Shown piece by piece: positions 25,207-34,551 of a stretch of DNA of 44,546 bases. The stretch's first letter is position 1, and each line of letters opens with the position of its first letter. The stretch lies in assembly GCA_964607675.1 (NCBI GenBank), contig CAZSLC010000016.1, forward strand, positions 1 through 44,546, written 5' to 3'. The notes beneath the pieces were generated by a model that saw only the letters and a program-made list of their open reading frames with translations, had not been told where the DNA came from and did not search any database. The stretch is from CAZSLC01 sp964607675 (GTDB taxonomy: Bacteria > Bacteroidota > Bacteroidia > Bacteroidales > UBA932). The position numbers were made by a program, and so were the translations under genes.

Positions 25207-26787
25207 TTATTCTTTTTTATAAACATCCTCCAAATTGAAAACTAATTTGGAGTTTGACATACCCCACATAACCACTGCATTGACAACAGAGGTGTGTTCC
25301 ATATAATCTGGGAAACTCTTATCGTATGTATCTCTTTCTGTGTGCCATATTTCTCCGTACGAGAAATTGTAGCCAAGAGGATCCCCTGTAGAAAAACTAA
25401 TTGTTGGGAATCCTGCAACAGCAAATGAAGACGCATCGGTACCACCTGCCTTCTTTGGTTTAGCTCTTGCCTCTCCCTCTCTTTTCTTTAAAGTGAAAGG
25501 GAATTGTTCACTTGCATTGTATAAAGGCTTGCACACTTTATCCATATTTTCAAACCAAGAATCGGGGACTGTAATAGAGTTTGCAACAGTAGGGCCACCA
25601 TCTCTATTAAAATAGTTGATTATCTTAACATTACTCTCTTTTTTCATTTGTTCTACAAAATATTGTGATCCAAGAAGACCAAATTCTTCTCCTGCCCACA
25701 TTGCAAATACCAATGTCCTTTCTGGCCTCTTCCCTGTCTCTTTTATCGCCTTTGCTATCAATCTGGCAGCTTCCATTGTGGGGGCAATACCTGTTCCACA
25801 ATCAACTCCACCTGTAGCTACATCATATGCATCTAAGTGACCACCACAGATTATAAGTTCGTTAGGTTTTTTAGTCCCTTTATACTTTGCCAACAAATTG
25901 TGATATTTGACAGGCCCCATCTTAAAGTGATTTCTAATATCAAACTCCAATAAGAAATATTCTCTCAATCTAACTTTTTCAGCAATAATGTCATATTGTT
26001 TTTCATCAAGCTTGATGTCGGGAACTGGAGGAAGATTGTTAAAGTCCATTGTGTTGATATTGTTTCTGTCGTACATTGCTTGAAGGGGGACCCTTGCAGA
26101 TTGAATAATCCCTAATATTCCAGCCTCAACCATCTCTTTGTAGAAAAGTGCTGGCTCTTCATTGTATTTTTCAAGTTCTTTTTTATTGTTGGGGTTTTCT
26201 CTGTTGAATTGTTGGATGTCACTGTTGCGTTTTGATATCTCCAAATTGTCTGCTATTATTTCAGCCCTTTTTTTGTCTCCATTTGCCGAATAATCTATTG
26301 CCCATCCCCCACTCTTACCAGAAATCAAGACCCATGCCCCCTTCAAGGCACCTTTCATCCTGTCAAATTCAGCTTGAGTCTTTGGCTCATTAAGCACTCT
26401 TCCCCTCTGTACACCTTTAGTACCTCTCGTATATGATGGTGTCACAAAATGTAGATTCATCCCCTCATCATCCAACATTCTTCCAAACCATGGACCTCTG
26501 TTAAATCCCACAGGAAGAGTTCCTGCTTCTTGCAATTCAACTTCATATCCCCACTCTCTGAGTTTGAACGCAGCCCATTCAATGGCGTTATCATAGGCAT
26601 CTGACCCTATCACACGCCCTCCAAACGTATTAGAAAAAGTATTTAGGTGTTCCATTGTCTGATTATTCACTTGCCCCTCTTTAATCATAATACTAACTGG
26701 GTCATTGGATTGAGAAAAAGATAGTGATGAAACTAACAATAATAAGCCTATTGATACAATAGATTTAAATTTTGAAAACTTACACAT
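25207..26787 (-). CDS. Secreted M28 family zinc metallopeptidase
   Basis: The 526-residue protein has a signal peptide (about 1-26, GLLLLVSSLSFSQ). The N-terminal half contains a PA-like insert (about 130-250, KGAWVLISGKSGG and MVEAGILGIIQSAR). The catalytic domain carries zinc-ligand and catalytic motifs of the M28 family: GGHLDAYDVATGGVDCGTG, WAGEEFGLLGSQYF, NRDGGPT, and the final His in EIWHTERDTYD. It probably cleaves peptides as an aminopeptidase or carboxypeptidase in the periplasm. It is first in a minus-strand run with two DUF3857 genes. No TAnnTTTG box was found before it. Confidence 0.9.
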   Translation of the reverse strand: MCKFSKFKSIVSIGLLLLVSSLSFSQSNDPVSIMIKEGQVNNQTMEHLNTFSNTFGGRVIGSDAYDNAIEWAAFKLREWGYEVELQEAGTLPVGFNRGPWFGRMLDDEGMNLHFVTPSYTRGTKGVQRGRVLNEPKTQAEFDRMKGALKGAWVLISGKSGGWAIDYSANGDKKRAEIIADNLEISKRNSDIQQFNRENPNNKKELEKYNEEPALFYKEMVEAGILGIIQSARVPLQAMYDRNNINTMDFNNLPPVPDIKLDEKQYDIIAEKVRLREYFLLEFDIRNHFKMGPVKYHNLLAKYKGTKKPNELIICGGHLDAYDVATGGVDCGTGIAPTMEAARLIAKAIKETGKRPERTLVFAMWAGEEFGLLGSQYFVEQMKKESNVKIINYFNRDGGPTVANSITVPDSWFENMDKVCKPLYNASEQFPFTLKKREGEARAKPKKAGGTDASSFAVAGFPTISFSTGDPLGYNFSYGEIWHTERDTYDKSFPDYMEHTSVVNAVVMWGMSNSKLVFNLEDVYKKE

Positions 26788-26855
26788 TTTTACTGTTATT
26801 TAATGTTTATTCTTGATTATGTATTACACTCTTTAGTACGCTTTGCCCTAAAAAG

Positions 26856-26889
26856 TATGGTGACTAAGTTATATATTTTAGTCACCATA
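26856..26889 (-). terminator. Terminator after the SusC-SusD-DUF1735 run
   Basis: TATGGTGACTAA (26856-26867) pairs perfectly with TTAGTCACCATA (26878-26889) around a 10-base loop. On the minus strand the stem is followed by CTTTTTAGG, a short U-tract. It lies 26 bases after the DUF1735 gene stop and separates this run from the M28 run. Confidence 0.75.
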
Positions 26890-26914
26890 TCCTACTGATT
26901 TTTATAATTATAAA

Positions 26915-27430
26915 TTATTTTGCCATATCTATTCTAACGTATAGATGGCCAAAATTGCCACTTATGGTATATCCCTCAGGAACACCCTTTATCACTATTG
27001 GAATTAGATATTTTTTTCCTTTTTCCAATTTTGAAGTATTGATTTCAAAAGGTTGTTTCCATAGTTTTGTCCCCTTTGTAATAACTATATCTTGAGGTAT
27101 AGTGTATGCATCAGCTGGCATTAATATATACTTTTGAGTTGATGAAGAGAGGCCAGAATTGTATATGTCAACTCTTTTTTCATCAATTCCAAGTGTCACT
27201 GGAAGATCCTTATCGTTGTCACTTGCATATGGAACTGCATAGTTGACCATTAGGTTTATCGATTCATTTTTTTCAGGTTTCACCTTAGATATAAGTTGAT
27301 AGTGAGTTTTATATGGCAATTCTACCACAAATATAGCATCTTCCCAATCGATTAATGGTTTGTCATTCAAGCATGAACTTGTCGTAAACACAGATAATGC
27401 AAGGGTTATGTATAGTAATATTTTTTTCAT
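26915..27430 (-). CDS. DUF1735 domain lipoprotein
   Basis: The 171-residue lipoprotein has a signal with lipobox, LALSVFTTSSCLND. The rest is a single beta-sandwich-like DUF1735 domain: ESINLMVNYAVPYASDNDKD, VDIYNSGLSSSTQKYILMPADAY and, at the end, KKYLIPIVIKGVPEGYTIS. Proteins with this domain are commonly encoded next to SusC/SusD genes in Bacteroidales, often with glycoside hydrolase family 18 enzymes, and are thought to bind glycans on the cell surface. Here only the short domain is present and no hydrolase is nearby. It follows the susD-like gene by 32 bases and is last in that run. Confidence 0.82.
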   Translation of the reverse strand: MKKILLYITLALSVFTTSSCLNDKPLIDWEDAIFVVELPYKTHYQLISKVKPEKNESINLMVNYAVPYASDNDKDLPVTLGIDEKRVDIYNSGLSSSTQKYILMPADAYTIPQDIVITKGTKLWKQPFEINTSKLEKGKKYLIPIVIKGVPEGYTISGNFGHLYVRIDMAK

Positions 27431-27462
27431 TTTTCTTTTAATTAAATATAAATACTGTATTG

Positions 27463-29109
27463 TTACTCGTAAAGTTCAGTCATTTCAACTCTTGGGTTGA
27501 CTAAATCCCAAAATACCAACGACTCATACACGTCAACATCACCTTGCTTTTCAACCTCTTCACTATTAAGGTTTCTCTCTGTTTGAGGATAAGGCAATTT
27601 GGAGATCAATTTTGGAGACTGTGCTTGGTGGGATGCTTTCAATTTGGGTAGGTCATTTCTTCTCTGTTCAAACCAAGATTCAAGTGGATTATATCCATAC
27701 AATGAGAGCCATTTTTGAGTACAAATAGCCTCAAGTTTTTTCTCCTGTGTAAGCATCTTATCCCAATTTACTATTGAGTTATCTTGAGACATATAGGCTA
27801 TAGCTGCCTCTTTTGCACTTGTTGTAATCGGATCTTTCATACCTTTCAGGCCATAGGCTTGCGAAGGATCTTGCATCGCCTTTTCATGGCGATTCATAGC
27901 CGCAATAACTGCTGCTTGATAGTACTCTTTTGCCTTTGCATCTCCTCCTGGGATCAATCCTTTGAGAGCAGCCTCAGCAAGGAAGAATCCAACTTCTGCA
28001 CCAGAGATCAAAGTTGACGACCTCAACCTTCCATTTTCTTTATCAGCACTGCCAGCTAAAACACCTACTCCAGTTGTTGATGTGAAAACCATACCTGGGG
28101 GGTTGGATTGACCATAAGGAATACCAACATAGTACTCATTTGTAAGGCCAAATTTGTCATAGTCAGCCCCCTCATTGATACCTGGGTTTCCCAATCTTGT
28201 CCTTGGATTGGCATAAACTCTCAATCTGGGGTCATTGTTATTTCTAAGAAGATCTACCAAGTGAGATGTTGGCATATATTGTCTGTAATTGGTAGCTGGT
28301 CCTCCATTTTTATTCCAACCATAGATTTCATAGAACCTATTCATCTTATCTTTCTCTGCATAATAACCAGGGTTACCCTCTATATTTGCATTTATCGGGA
28401 GAAGATTGCCACCATTTACCAATTGAGTAAGCTTATCTCCAACGTTTTGTACATTTGAAAGTCTCATTAACAATCTCAATTTGATAGTAGAAGCAAACTG
28501 AAGCCACAACTTAGGGCTCCCTTGGCAATAAATATCAGCTTTTGACAATATCGGATCTGCTTGCTGTTGTTGAATTTTTGTCAATTCTGCAATGGCTTCA
28601 TCTATTCTAACCAAAAGTCCTGCATATATGTCCTCTCCTTTATCGTAAATTGGGTTTTGAAACTCCGTTGGATTTGAAGCTTGTGCATATGGTACATTGC
28701 CCCAAATATCGACCAATCTTTGATAATTGAGGCAGATCAAGGTTTGTGAAATGCCCTTATATATCGAAGAGTTAGACTCTACAGCTTTATTATAAATAAT
28801 ATTCAAATTGGTAATTACCTGATAGTAAAACTCCCACCAATCATCAACATTTTGAGGCATCACTTGACCGCTCAAAAACGTATATGCACCTGAAAATTCA
28901 CCAGATTTGGTCATATGTTGAGAAATCATCATTGCATTGGAAGAGTTGACATGATTGTTAATTATATCATATTCACATGCACTCAGAATGTAATCACTTG
29001 TGATTTGTCCAACCTCTGGTTTATTTGGATTTGTATTAATATCGAACCATTTTTCACAACTTGTGAAAAGGATAGATAAAACCATTAAAATAAATATATA
29101 TCTTTTCAT
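27463..29109 (-). CDS. SusD/RagB-like outer-membrane lipoprotein (SusD_2 type)
   Basis: The 548-residue protein begins MKRYIFILMVLSILFTSCEKW with a lipobox at FTSC, and continues FDINTNPNKPEVGQITSDYILSA, the SusD_2 pattern. Other family segments are LICLNYQRLVDIWGNVPYAQA, LRLLMRLSNVQ, GFFLAEAALKG and WLSLYGYNPLESWFEQRRND. The ATG at 29109 was preferred to the TTG at 29115. The susC-like gene ends 12 bases upstream, so it is the surface partner of that receptor. It is closer in type to the SusD-like protein at 1499 than to that at 11815. The ligand is unknown. Confidence 0.92.
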   Translation of the reverse strand: MKRYIFILMVLSILFTSCEKWFDINTNPNKPEVGQITSDYILSACEYDIINNHVNSSNAMMISQHMTKSGEFSGAYTFLSGQVMPQNVDDWWEFYYQVITNLNIIYNKAVESNSSIYKGISQTLICLNYQRLVDIWGNVPYAQASNPTEFQNPIYDKGEDIYAGLLVRIDEAIAELTKIQQQQADPILSKADIYCQGSPKLWLQFASTIKLRLLMRLSNVQNVGDKLTQLVNGGNLLPINANIEGNPGYYAEKDKMNRFYEIYGWNKNGGPATNYRQYMPTSHLVDLLRNNNDPRLRVYANPRTRLGNPGINEGADYDKFGLTNEYYVGIPYGQSNPPGMVFTSTTGVGVLAGSADKENGRLRSSTLISGAEVGFFLAEAALKGLIPGGDAKAKEYYQAAVIAAMNRHEKAMQDPSQAYGLKGMKDPITTSAKEAAIAYMSQDNSIVNWDKMLTQEKKLEAICTQKWLSLYGYNPLESWFEQRRNDLPKLKASHQAQSPKLISKLPYPQTERNLNSEEVEKQGDVDVYESLVFWDLVNPRVEMTELYE

Positions 29110-29121
29110 AATCAATTACAT

Positions 29122-32100
29122 TTAAAATGAGATAGTTAAATTAAATCCAAAGGTCCTATATCCCGATGCTGTGTTTGCAGACATACCTGGAGCATTGGCG
29201 CGCCCACCTGAACCTGACCAATTCTCTGGGTCTCCCCAAATATTGGTATCGGGAAGCCACATAAATAAGTTGTTAGCTACAAACCCACAAGAGAGACGTT
29301 GAATGAACTTAGTCCTCTCCAATAATTTTTCTGGGAACTCATACGTAAGAGAAAGCTCTCTCCATTTCCATGCATTACCACTTACAATCTGTGCAGTTCT
29401 ACAAGATCTGTAGTTACTTACCCAGAAACTCTTTCCGCCTGAATTGACTGTGATATTGGTGTTAGGCTCATATGTAACATTCCCATTTGCATCTTCTACT
29501 TCAACTACCGAATTAGGAAATACAAATCTCTCTCTACCCATCAATGCTGAAGTATATGAAGTACCAGTAAACAACATCTCATACTCTTGACCAAATCTCA
29601 CTACGTGTCCACCTCTGTAATCAAATGTGCTGCTTAGAGTTATCCCTTTCCATGAAAGATTGGTTGAAAGACCTATTCTCACTTTTGGTTCTGTCGTTCC
29701 CATATTTGCCAAGTCTCCTAAATAAGGGAGGCCAGTGTTTGGATTGATAATGACTCGCCCTTGGGGATCTCTCTTATAGTCAGTTGCTTTTATGATAGGA
29801 TAATTGTCACCTAAAACTGCATAAATAGGGGCATATACTGTAAGTTCATCTAACCCTCCGTAAAGTTCAGTCACTTTAGTTTGCGCAAAAGTGGCATTTG
29901 CATTGACATTCCATCTGAAATCTCCAAATTCAAGGAGAGGAGTTACTTTTAAATCTAACTCTACTCCTCTACCAGTCATGGTCCCAGCATTGACATACTT
30001 GGTTACATAACCAGTCGAATGAGGAATACTTACATTGACAGTTTGGTTTGTAGTGGTTTGGTGATACAAAGCTGCTTCAAAAACTACTCTGTCCTTCCAA
30101 AAACCTATCTCGGCACCAACTTCATACTCTGTAGTAAATTCGGGTTTAATTTGAGGGTCTCTTATGTTTTGACTAACATAATAAGCAGTTAGATTACCAA
30201 AGGGGAATGATTCGTGAACATTGGCTATATCATTCAAATCATATATACCTATATTTACAGTACCAACCTTTGCAAAGGTAGCCCTGAGTTTGAGGTATGA
30301 GATGACATCTTTAGACTTGATCGCAGGGATTGCATCTGAGAGCATAACCGACATATTTGCACCTGGATAGAAAAATGATCTGTTCTCTTTAGAAAGTAGT
30401 GAGGACCAGTCGTTTCTACCTGTAACTTGTAAATATGCCCAACCAAACAATTTAACATCAACACTACCATAAACACTCATATTTCTTGCTTGATATTTGC
30501 TGTTTGAGCCAAATAACTCACCCACTTTGTTATCAACATTGAAGAGACCATCTATTGCCATTTGTTCCGCTCCAACATTTTTTGCCTCACTGTAAGTTTG
30601 CCCCATCGACCAACCTACCATCCCTTTGATTGCATATTTTTTGTTGAAATCGTGATTAGCAAAAGCCATAGCATCAAGATTTAACCTATTGTAATATGAT
30701 GAAGAGGTGGATAAATAGGTATAAACATCATTTTTAGCATAAGATCTGCTTGTGCTTTTTGCAAATGCGCTATAATGCCAAGGATTTCTGATTGTATTGT
30801 TGTTACTGAATCCTAAGTTAAGACCAGCCCTTCCTTGGAATGAAAGCCATTTTAAAGGTTTATACTCAATATTTCCAGCCAATTGGACTCTGTCGTTTTG
30901 GGCTTGTCTCCTATATATATCGATTTGTGCATAAGGGTTCAAATAGTAGTCATTAACCCATTGATCAGGGCTACCCCCCTCAACATTTCTCCAATCTTTA
31001 TAATTTCTCAAATCGATGTTTGCAGGGGTATTCCAAAGTGCTTGCATCCCATTTGAAGAGGAATTGTTAATATCAGATTTCATATTCGAATAAGAGACAT
31101 TGGCAGAGACTTTGATATTTTTGTACTTGCGTGAGGCATTTAATCTCACTGTTTGTCTTACCAAATGGTCACCAACTATGGTACCTTTCTTATCTGCATG
31201 TTGGTATGACAAGAAAAATGCTCCGTTTTCTCCACCTGAACTAAAAGAGACATCATTTTGCAAACCTATTCCAGTCTGATAATAAGATTCCCTTGAGCCC
31301 TCTTTGAAGTCATAAGTATCTGTTAGCTGTTTGATTGTCCCATCTGCAAGCATTATCTTGCTTCCAATTGGAACTTCTGAGCCATCAAATTCGGGACCAT
31401 ATTGTTGGTTTTCTGCCTTAATATAATATGGGAATCCATTCGAATCTTCTGCCCCTGCCCCAAACCTTGTTTGATATTTAGGGAAATAAGACATTTTATC
31501 AAATGTCGTTGTCAAAGAGTAGGTCAATCTTGGTCTCCCCCTTTCTCCCGATCTGGTAGTTACATAAAGGACTCCGTTTGCTGCCGATGATCCATACAAT
31601 GCTGCAGCACTACCACCCTTTAATACAGATATATTTTCAATATCATTAGGGTTCATTGATTGAAGGTAGTCTATTGGGGTTGGTACACCATCAACGACCA
31701 ACAATGCTTGGTTGTTTCCTTTAAAAGAACGGCTTCCCCTTAAATTGATTCTGACATCTGCATCCAACGATGCAGAAGCAGTAGAAATTTGAAGACCTGA
31801 TACTTTTCCAATCATTGCTTTACTTGCATCCATATTCTTTGCCCTTGTCAAATCTTCAGAATTGACTTTTGCAGTAGAATATCCAACCTCTTTAGATTGT
31901 CTTTGGATACCGAGAGCAGTTACTATCACCTGATCCAATACCATAGCGTCAGGTTTAAGCAAAACTTCAAAATTAACTTTTCCAGCGATCGGAACTTCAA
32001 TGGTGTTATATCCAACGAATGAAATGATAAGGTGCGTTGCAGATGATGGCACCCCTGTTAGAGTAAATTTACCTGAATCATCAGTGTAAACTCCTAGTGT

Positions 32101-32256
32101 ATTATTGTCTTTGACGACAACTGAAGCAAAAGAAACGGGATCGTGAGAATTGGAATCAACAACTCTTCCTGTGAGAGTTTTGTTTTGCGCACTAAGCGGA
32201 ACTGCTATAATGCACATGATGAAAAACATGATTATTAATCTATATGTTTTTTTCAT
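29122..32256 (-). CDS. SusC/RagA-like TonB-dependent outer-membrane receptor
   Basis: A 1044-residue receptor with a signal peptide ending at VPLSAQ (residue 24), a carboxypeptidase-regulatory-like domain (about 26-110, TLTGRVVDSNSHDPVSFASV), a plug with GKVSGLQISTASASLDADVR, ALLVVDGVPTPIDY and NISVLKGGSAAALYGSSAANG, and a beta-barrel ending FGFNLTISF. It belongs with the SusD-like and DUF1735 genes downstream. Its N-terminus does not share the MYVS start of the other two receptors in the window, so it is a more distant member. No TAnnTTTG box was found in the 178 bases before it. Confidence 0.95.
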   Translation of the reverse strand: MKKTYRLIIMFFIMCIIAVPLSAQNKTLTGRVVDSNSHDPVSFASVVVKDNNTLGVYTDDSGKFTLTGVPSSATHLIISFVGYNTIEVPIAGKVNFEVLLKPDAMVLDQVIVTALGIQRQSKEVGYSTAKVNSEDLTRAKNMDASKAMIGKVSGLQISTASASLDADVRINLRGSRSFKGNNQALLVVDGVPTPIDYLQSMNPNDIENISVLKGGSAAALYGSSAANGVLYVTTRSGERGRPRLTYSLTTTFDKMSYFPKYQTRFGAGAEDSNGFPYYIKAENQQYGPEFDGSEVPIGSKIMLADGTIKQLTDTYDFKEGSRESYYQTGIGLQNDVSFSSGGENGAFFLSYQHADKKGTIVGDHLVRQTVRLNASRKYKNIKVSANVSYSNMKSDINNSSSNGMQALWNTPANIDLRNYKDWRNVEGGSPDQWVNDYYLNPYAQIDIYRRQAQNDRVQLAGNIEYKPLKWLSFQGRAGLNLGFSNNNTIRNPWHYSAFAKSTSRSYAKNDVYTYLSTSSSYYNRLNLDAMAFANHDFNKKYAIKGMVGWSMGQTYSEAKNVGAEQMAIDGLFNVDNKVGELFGSNSKYQARNMSVYGSVDVKLFGWAYLQVTGRNDWSSLLSKENRSFFYPGANMSVMLSDAIPAIKSKDVISYLKLRATFAKVGTVNIGIYDLNDIANVHESFPFGNLTAYYVSQNIRDPQIKPEFTTEYEVGAEIGFWKDRVVFEAALYHQTTTNQTVNVSIPHSTGYVTKYVNAGTMTGRGVELDLKVTPLLEFGDFRWNVNANATFAQTKVTELYGGLDELTVYAPIYAVLGDNYPIIKATDYKRDPQGRVIINPNTGLPYLGDLANMGTTEPKVRIGLSTNLSWKGITLSSTFDYRGGHVVRFGQEYEMLFTGTSYTSALMGRERFVFPNSVVEVEDANGNVTYEPNTNITVNSGGKSFWVSNYRSCRTAQIVSGNAWKWRELSLTYEFPEKLLERTKFIQRLSCGFVANNLFMWLPDTNIWGDPENWSGSGGRANAPGMSANTASGYRTFGFNLTISF

Positions 32257-32434
32257 AGTAGGTAAAAAATTTAATAGTTTGTAAGTAATTTGTTGAGTTT
32301 GGTTAAAAAAAGATTAAAGCCTATAATTTGTGTTTATAAGTAATAAGTTTAATATGTGATTTGCTTTCGGAATAAAGAAAGGCTACTTCTCTTCCGATGT
32401 GTGAAGATAGTTATTATTTATAACTTACCTACTA

Positions 32435-33082
32435 TTATTCCTTAAATCTTGAAAAAATAATTCCAGCGTAGAAACGCACCCCACGGGCAAAATCAAGCTC
32501 TTTGTTAGAAATATTGATAAGATAATCCCCTTTCATAATGAACCTCAACTTATTAGTGATTTCTATCTCGAATCCGATGTAAGGGGTGAGTGAAAGGAAA
32601 GGATATTTTCTATAAGAAGAATATTGCTCAATTATATAATCTTCATTGTGCCACTTCGACAATGTCAAATTTTTCGCCCCTCCTCCGCCGATCAAAAGTC
32701 CTATAAAAGGGTCAAATCTCCCTTTATTGTTTCTAAAATAATCAATTAACAACCCACCGCTTCCAATAGTAAAAGTACTCCCTTTTGGTTGATAATTGAT
32801 AGAGGAACGATACCCCTCAAGTCCCACCCTAAGATGATTTGTTTGCGACCCAAAATGAAACCTTAAAGCCCCTCCGATACCAAAAGGTGCCCCTTTTATT
32901 TGTTCTTTAGACAATGGCGTGCCATCAGGATTGTAAATTGTAAATTCACTACTACTAAGATACCCTGTATGAAGCATCATCCCTCCAGAGAAGCCTTTAT
33001 ATATAAATTGAGCATAAGAGTCATTGCTAAAAAAAAGAAAAAAAAGTCCCACTAACACAGGGAGTAAATGCCTTCTATTCAT
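32435..33082 (-). CDS. Outer-membrane beta-barrel-like protein, function unknown
   Basis: The 215-residue protein has a signal peptide (MNRRHLLPVLVGLFFLFFSNDSYAQ). The mature part alternates short beta-strand-like stretches with Gly and aromatic residues (FSGGMMLHTGYLS, FGIGGALRFHFGS, FIGLLIGGGGAKN, LTPYIGFEIEITNKLRFIMKGDYLI, VRFYAGIIFSRF), as in small eight-stranded outer-membrane barrels. I do not recognise a specific family. A -7 box on the minus strand at 33126-33133 supports the start. It sits where rpsJ would be expected in a normal S10 operon but on the other strand. Confidence 0.6.
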   Translation of the reverse strand: MNRRHLLPVLVGLFFLFFSNDSYAQFIYKGFSGGMMLHTGYLSSSEFTIYNPDGTPLSKEQIKGAPFGIGGALRFHFGSQTNHLRVGLEGYRSSINYQPKGSTFTIGSGGLLIDYFRNNKGRFDPFIGLLIGGGGAKNLTLSKWHNEDYIIEQYSSYRKYPFLSLTPYIGFEIEITNKLRFIMKGDYLINISNKELDFARGVRFYAGIIFSRFKE

Positions 33083-33125
33083 CTCGACACACTAAAATTT
33101 GAGAATTTAGATATTTTGTTGGCAA

Positions 33126-33133
33126 CAAATGTA
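33126..33133 (-). promoter_or_regulatory. Bacteroidota -7 promoter box for the barrel-like gene
   Basis: The minus strand reads TACATTTG. A TTG is at 33157-33159 on the same strand, 23 bases upstream. The ATG is at 33082. Confidence 0.45.
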
Positions 33134-33174
33134 ATAAATATCTTCAAAAGTATTGACAATTAGTGCATAAGATA

Positions 33175-33204
33175 TTGCTTATTAAAAAATATATGCTATA
33201 TTTG
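33175..33204 (+). promoter_or_regulatory. Promoter of the rplC-rpsC ribosomal gene run
   Basis: TTG at 33175-33177 and TATATTTG at 33197-33204 are 19 bases apart, a standard Bacteroidota -33/-7 arrangement. Transcription should start about 33210, leaving a leader of about 60 bases. Confidence 0.65.
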
Positions 33205-33208
33205 CAGC

Positions 33209-33225
33209 CCGCAAAAAATGTGCGG
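33209..33225 (+). promoter_or_regulatory. Small hairpin at the expected 5' end of the rplC mRNA
   Basis: CCGCA (33209-33213) pairs with TGCGG (33221-33225) around a seven-base A-rich loop. It coincides with the predicted transcription start, so it might protect the 5' end or take part in ribosomal-protein feedback. The stem is only five base pairs. Confidence 0.25.
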
Positions 33226-33269
33226 AAATAGTTTAATTTATTGATTAACACTAATTTAATTAAAAACCA

Positions 33270-33908
33270 ATGCCTGGATTAATTGGAAAAAAAATCGGAA
33301 TGACATCCGTTTTCGATGCTGATGGGAAAAACATCCCATGCACCGTTATTGAAGCTGGGCCGTGTGTTGTTACGCAAATTCGTACAGTAGAAAGAGATGG
33401 TTATGCCGCTGTACAACTTGCCTATGACGAACAAAAAGAAAAGCACACCAGCAAGCCCCTGCAAGGGCATTTTGCAAAGGCAGAAACCACACCAAAGCGC
33501 AAGCTTGTCGAGTTCAGAAATTTTGAGACAGACAAGGTTAAACTTGGTGACACTATCACCGTCTCTGATTTAGATCTCCTTCTTGGAGAGGGTCAGATTG
33601 ACTGGGTTGACGTTGTTGGTATCTCTAAAGGTAAGGGATTCCAAGGTGTTGTTAAACGCCATGGATTCCAAGGAGTAGGTGGTCAGACTCACGGTCAGCA
33701 CAACAGACTCCGCCACCCTGGTTCAATGGGTGCATCTTCATGGCCTTCAAGAGTGTTCAAAGGAATGAGAATGGCTGGAAGAATGGGTGGAGAACGTGTA
33801 AAAGTTCTTAACCTAAGAGTTATGAAAATTATTCCTGAAAATAATCTGGTTCTTGTTAAAGGTTCAATACCTGGAGCCAAAGGTTCATACGTAATTTTGG
33901 AGGATTAA
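33270..33908 (+). CDS. rplC: 50S ribosomal protein L3
   Basis: L3 binds 23S rRNA near the peptidyl-transferase centre and starts large-subunit assembly. The 212-residue protein has the family start MPGLIGKKIGMTSVFD and the central loop KGKGFQGVVKRHGFQGVGGQTHGQ, followed by RHPGSMGASSWPSRVFKGMRM AGRMGGERVKV-type sequence. It is the first gene of the run; normally rpsJ (S10) precedes it, but here an opposite-strand barrel gene does, with a promoter in between. A leader of about 60 bases separates promoter and ATG. Confidence 0.97.
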   Translation: MPGLIGKKIGMTSVFDADGKNIPCTVIEAGPCVVTQIRTVERDGYAAVQLAYDEQKEKHTSKPLQGHFAKAETTPKRKLVEFRNFETDKVKLGDTITVSDLDLLLGEGQIDWVDVVGISKGKGFQGVVKRHGFQGVGGQTHGQHNRLRHPGSMGASSWPSRVFKGMRMAGRMGGERVKVLNLRVMKIIPENNLVLVKGSIPGAKGSYVILED

Positions 33909-33913
33909 GGTCT

Positions 33914-34540
33914 ATGGAATTATCAGTTTACAAAATCGATGGGACAGAGTCAGGAAAGAAAGTAACTCTTGACGATGCAATTTTTGGTATTCAGCCAAAT
34001 GACCACGCTATCTATCTTGATGTAAGACAATATCTTGCTAACCAACGCCAAGGCACCCATAAAACTAAAGAAAAATGGGAAGTTGCCTATAGTACCAAAA
34101 AAATGGGACGCCAAAAAGGTGGTGGAGGAGCTCGTCATGGTAGCATTAAATCCCCTACTTATGTTGGAGGAGGAAGAGCTTTTGGTCCACAACCACGTGA
34201 TTATGGTTTCAAACTAAATAAAAAGCTCAAACAATTAGCTCGTTTCTCAGCTTTATCATACAAAGCACAAGAAAATGCTATTATTATGGTTGAGCCATTC
34301 ACAATGGATGCTCCTAAAACAAAAGAGTTTATCCAAATTCTTAAAAATTTGAAAGCTGACGGAAGAAGAATATTATTTGTTCTTCCTGAAAATTCAGATA
34401 ATATTTATATCTCGTCACGCAACATAGAAAATGTCAAAGTTATCACTGTTGATGAAATCAATACATACGCTGTTATGAATGCATATCAGATGGTGATTGT
34501 TGATGGTGTTCAAGACATTATTTCAGAAAGACGCAAATAA
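33914..34540 (+). CDS. rplD: 50S ribosomal protein L4
   Basis: L4 is a 23S rRNA-binding protein lining the exit tunnel, and in some bacteria represses the S10 operon. The 208-residue protein has the extended tunnel loop (about 55-90) with KMGRQKGGGGARHGSI and the family signature GGGRAFGPQPRDYGFKLNKK. The loop reads KGGGGAR where KGTG-type sequences are more usual; this loop contacts macrolide antibiotics in other bacteria, so the change may matter for drug sensitivity or be neutral. The gene follows rplC by 5 bases. Confidence 0.96.
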   Translation: MELSVYKIDGTESGKKVTLDDAIFGIQPNDHAIYLDVRQYLANQRQGTHKTKEKWEVAYSTKKMGRQKGGGGARHGSIKSPTYVGGGRAFGPQPRDYGFKLNKKLKQLARFSALSYKAQENAIIMVEPFTMDAPKTKEFIQILKNLKADGRRILFVLPENSDNIYISSRNIENVKVITVDEINTYAVMNAYQMVIVDGVQDIISERRK

Positions 34541-34551
34541 CCGTAAGAGAA

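Noticed and set aside
32257..32434. A promoter or terminator between the barrel-like gene and the susC-like gene.
   Set aside because: No TAnnTTTG box was found on the minus strand; only a weak six-base-pair hairpin (32409-32425) without a T-run is present, too little to call.
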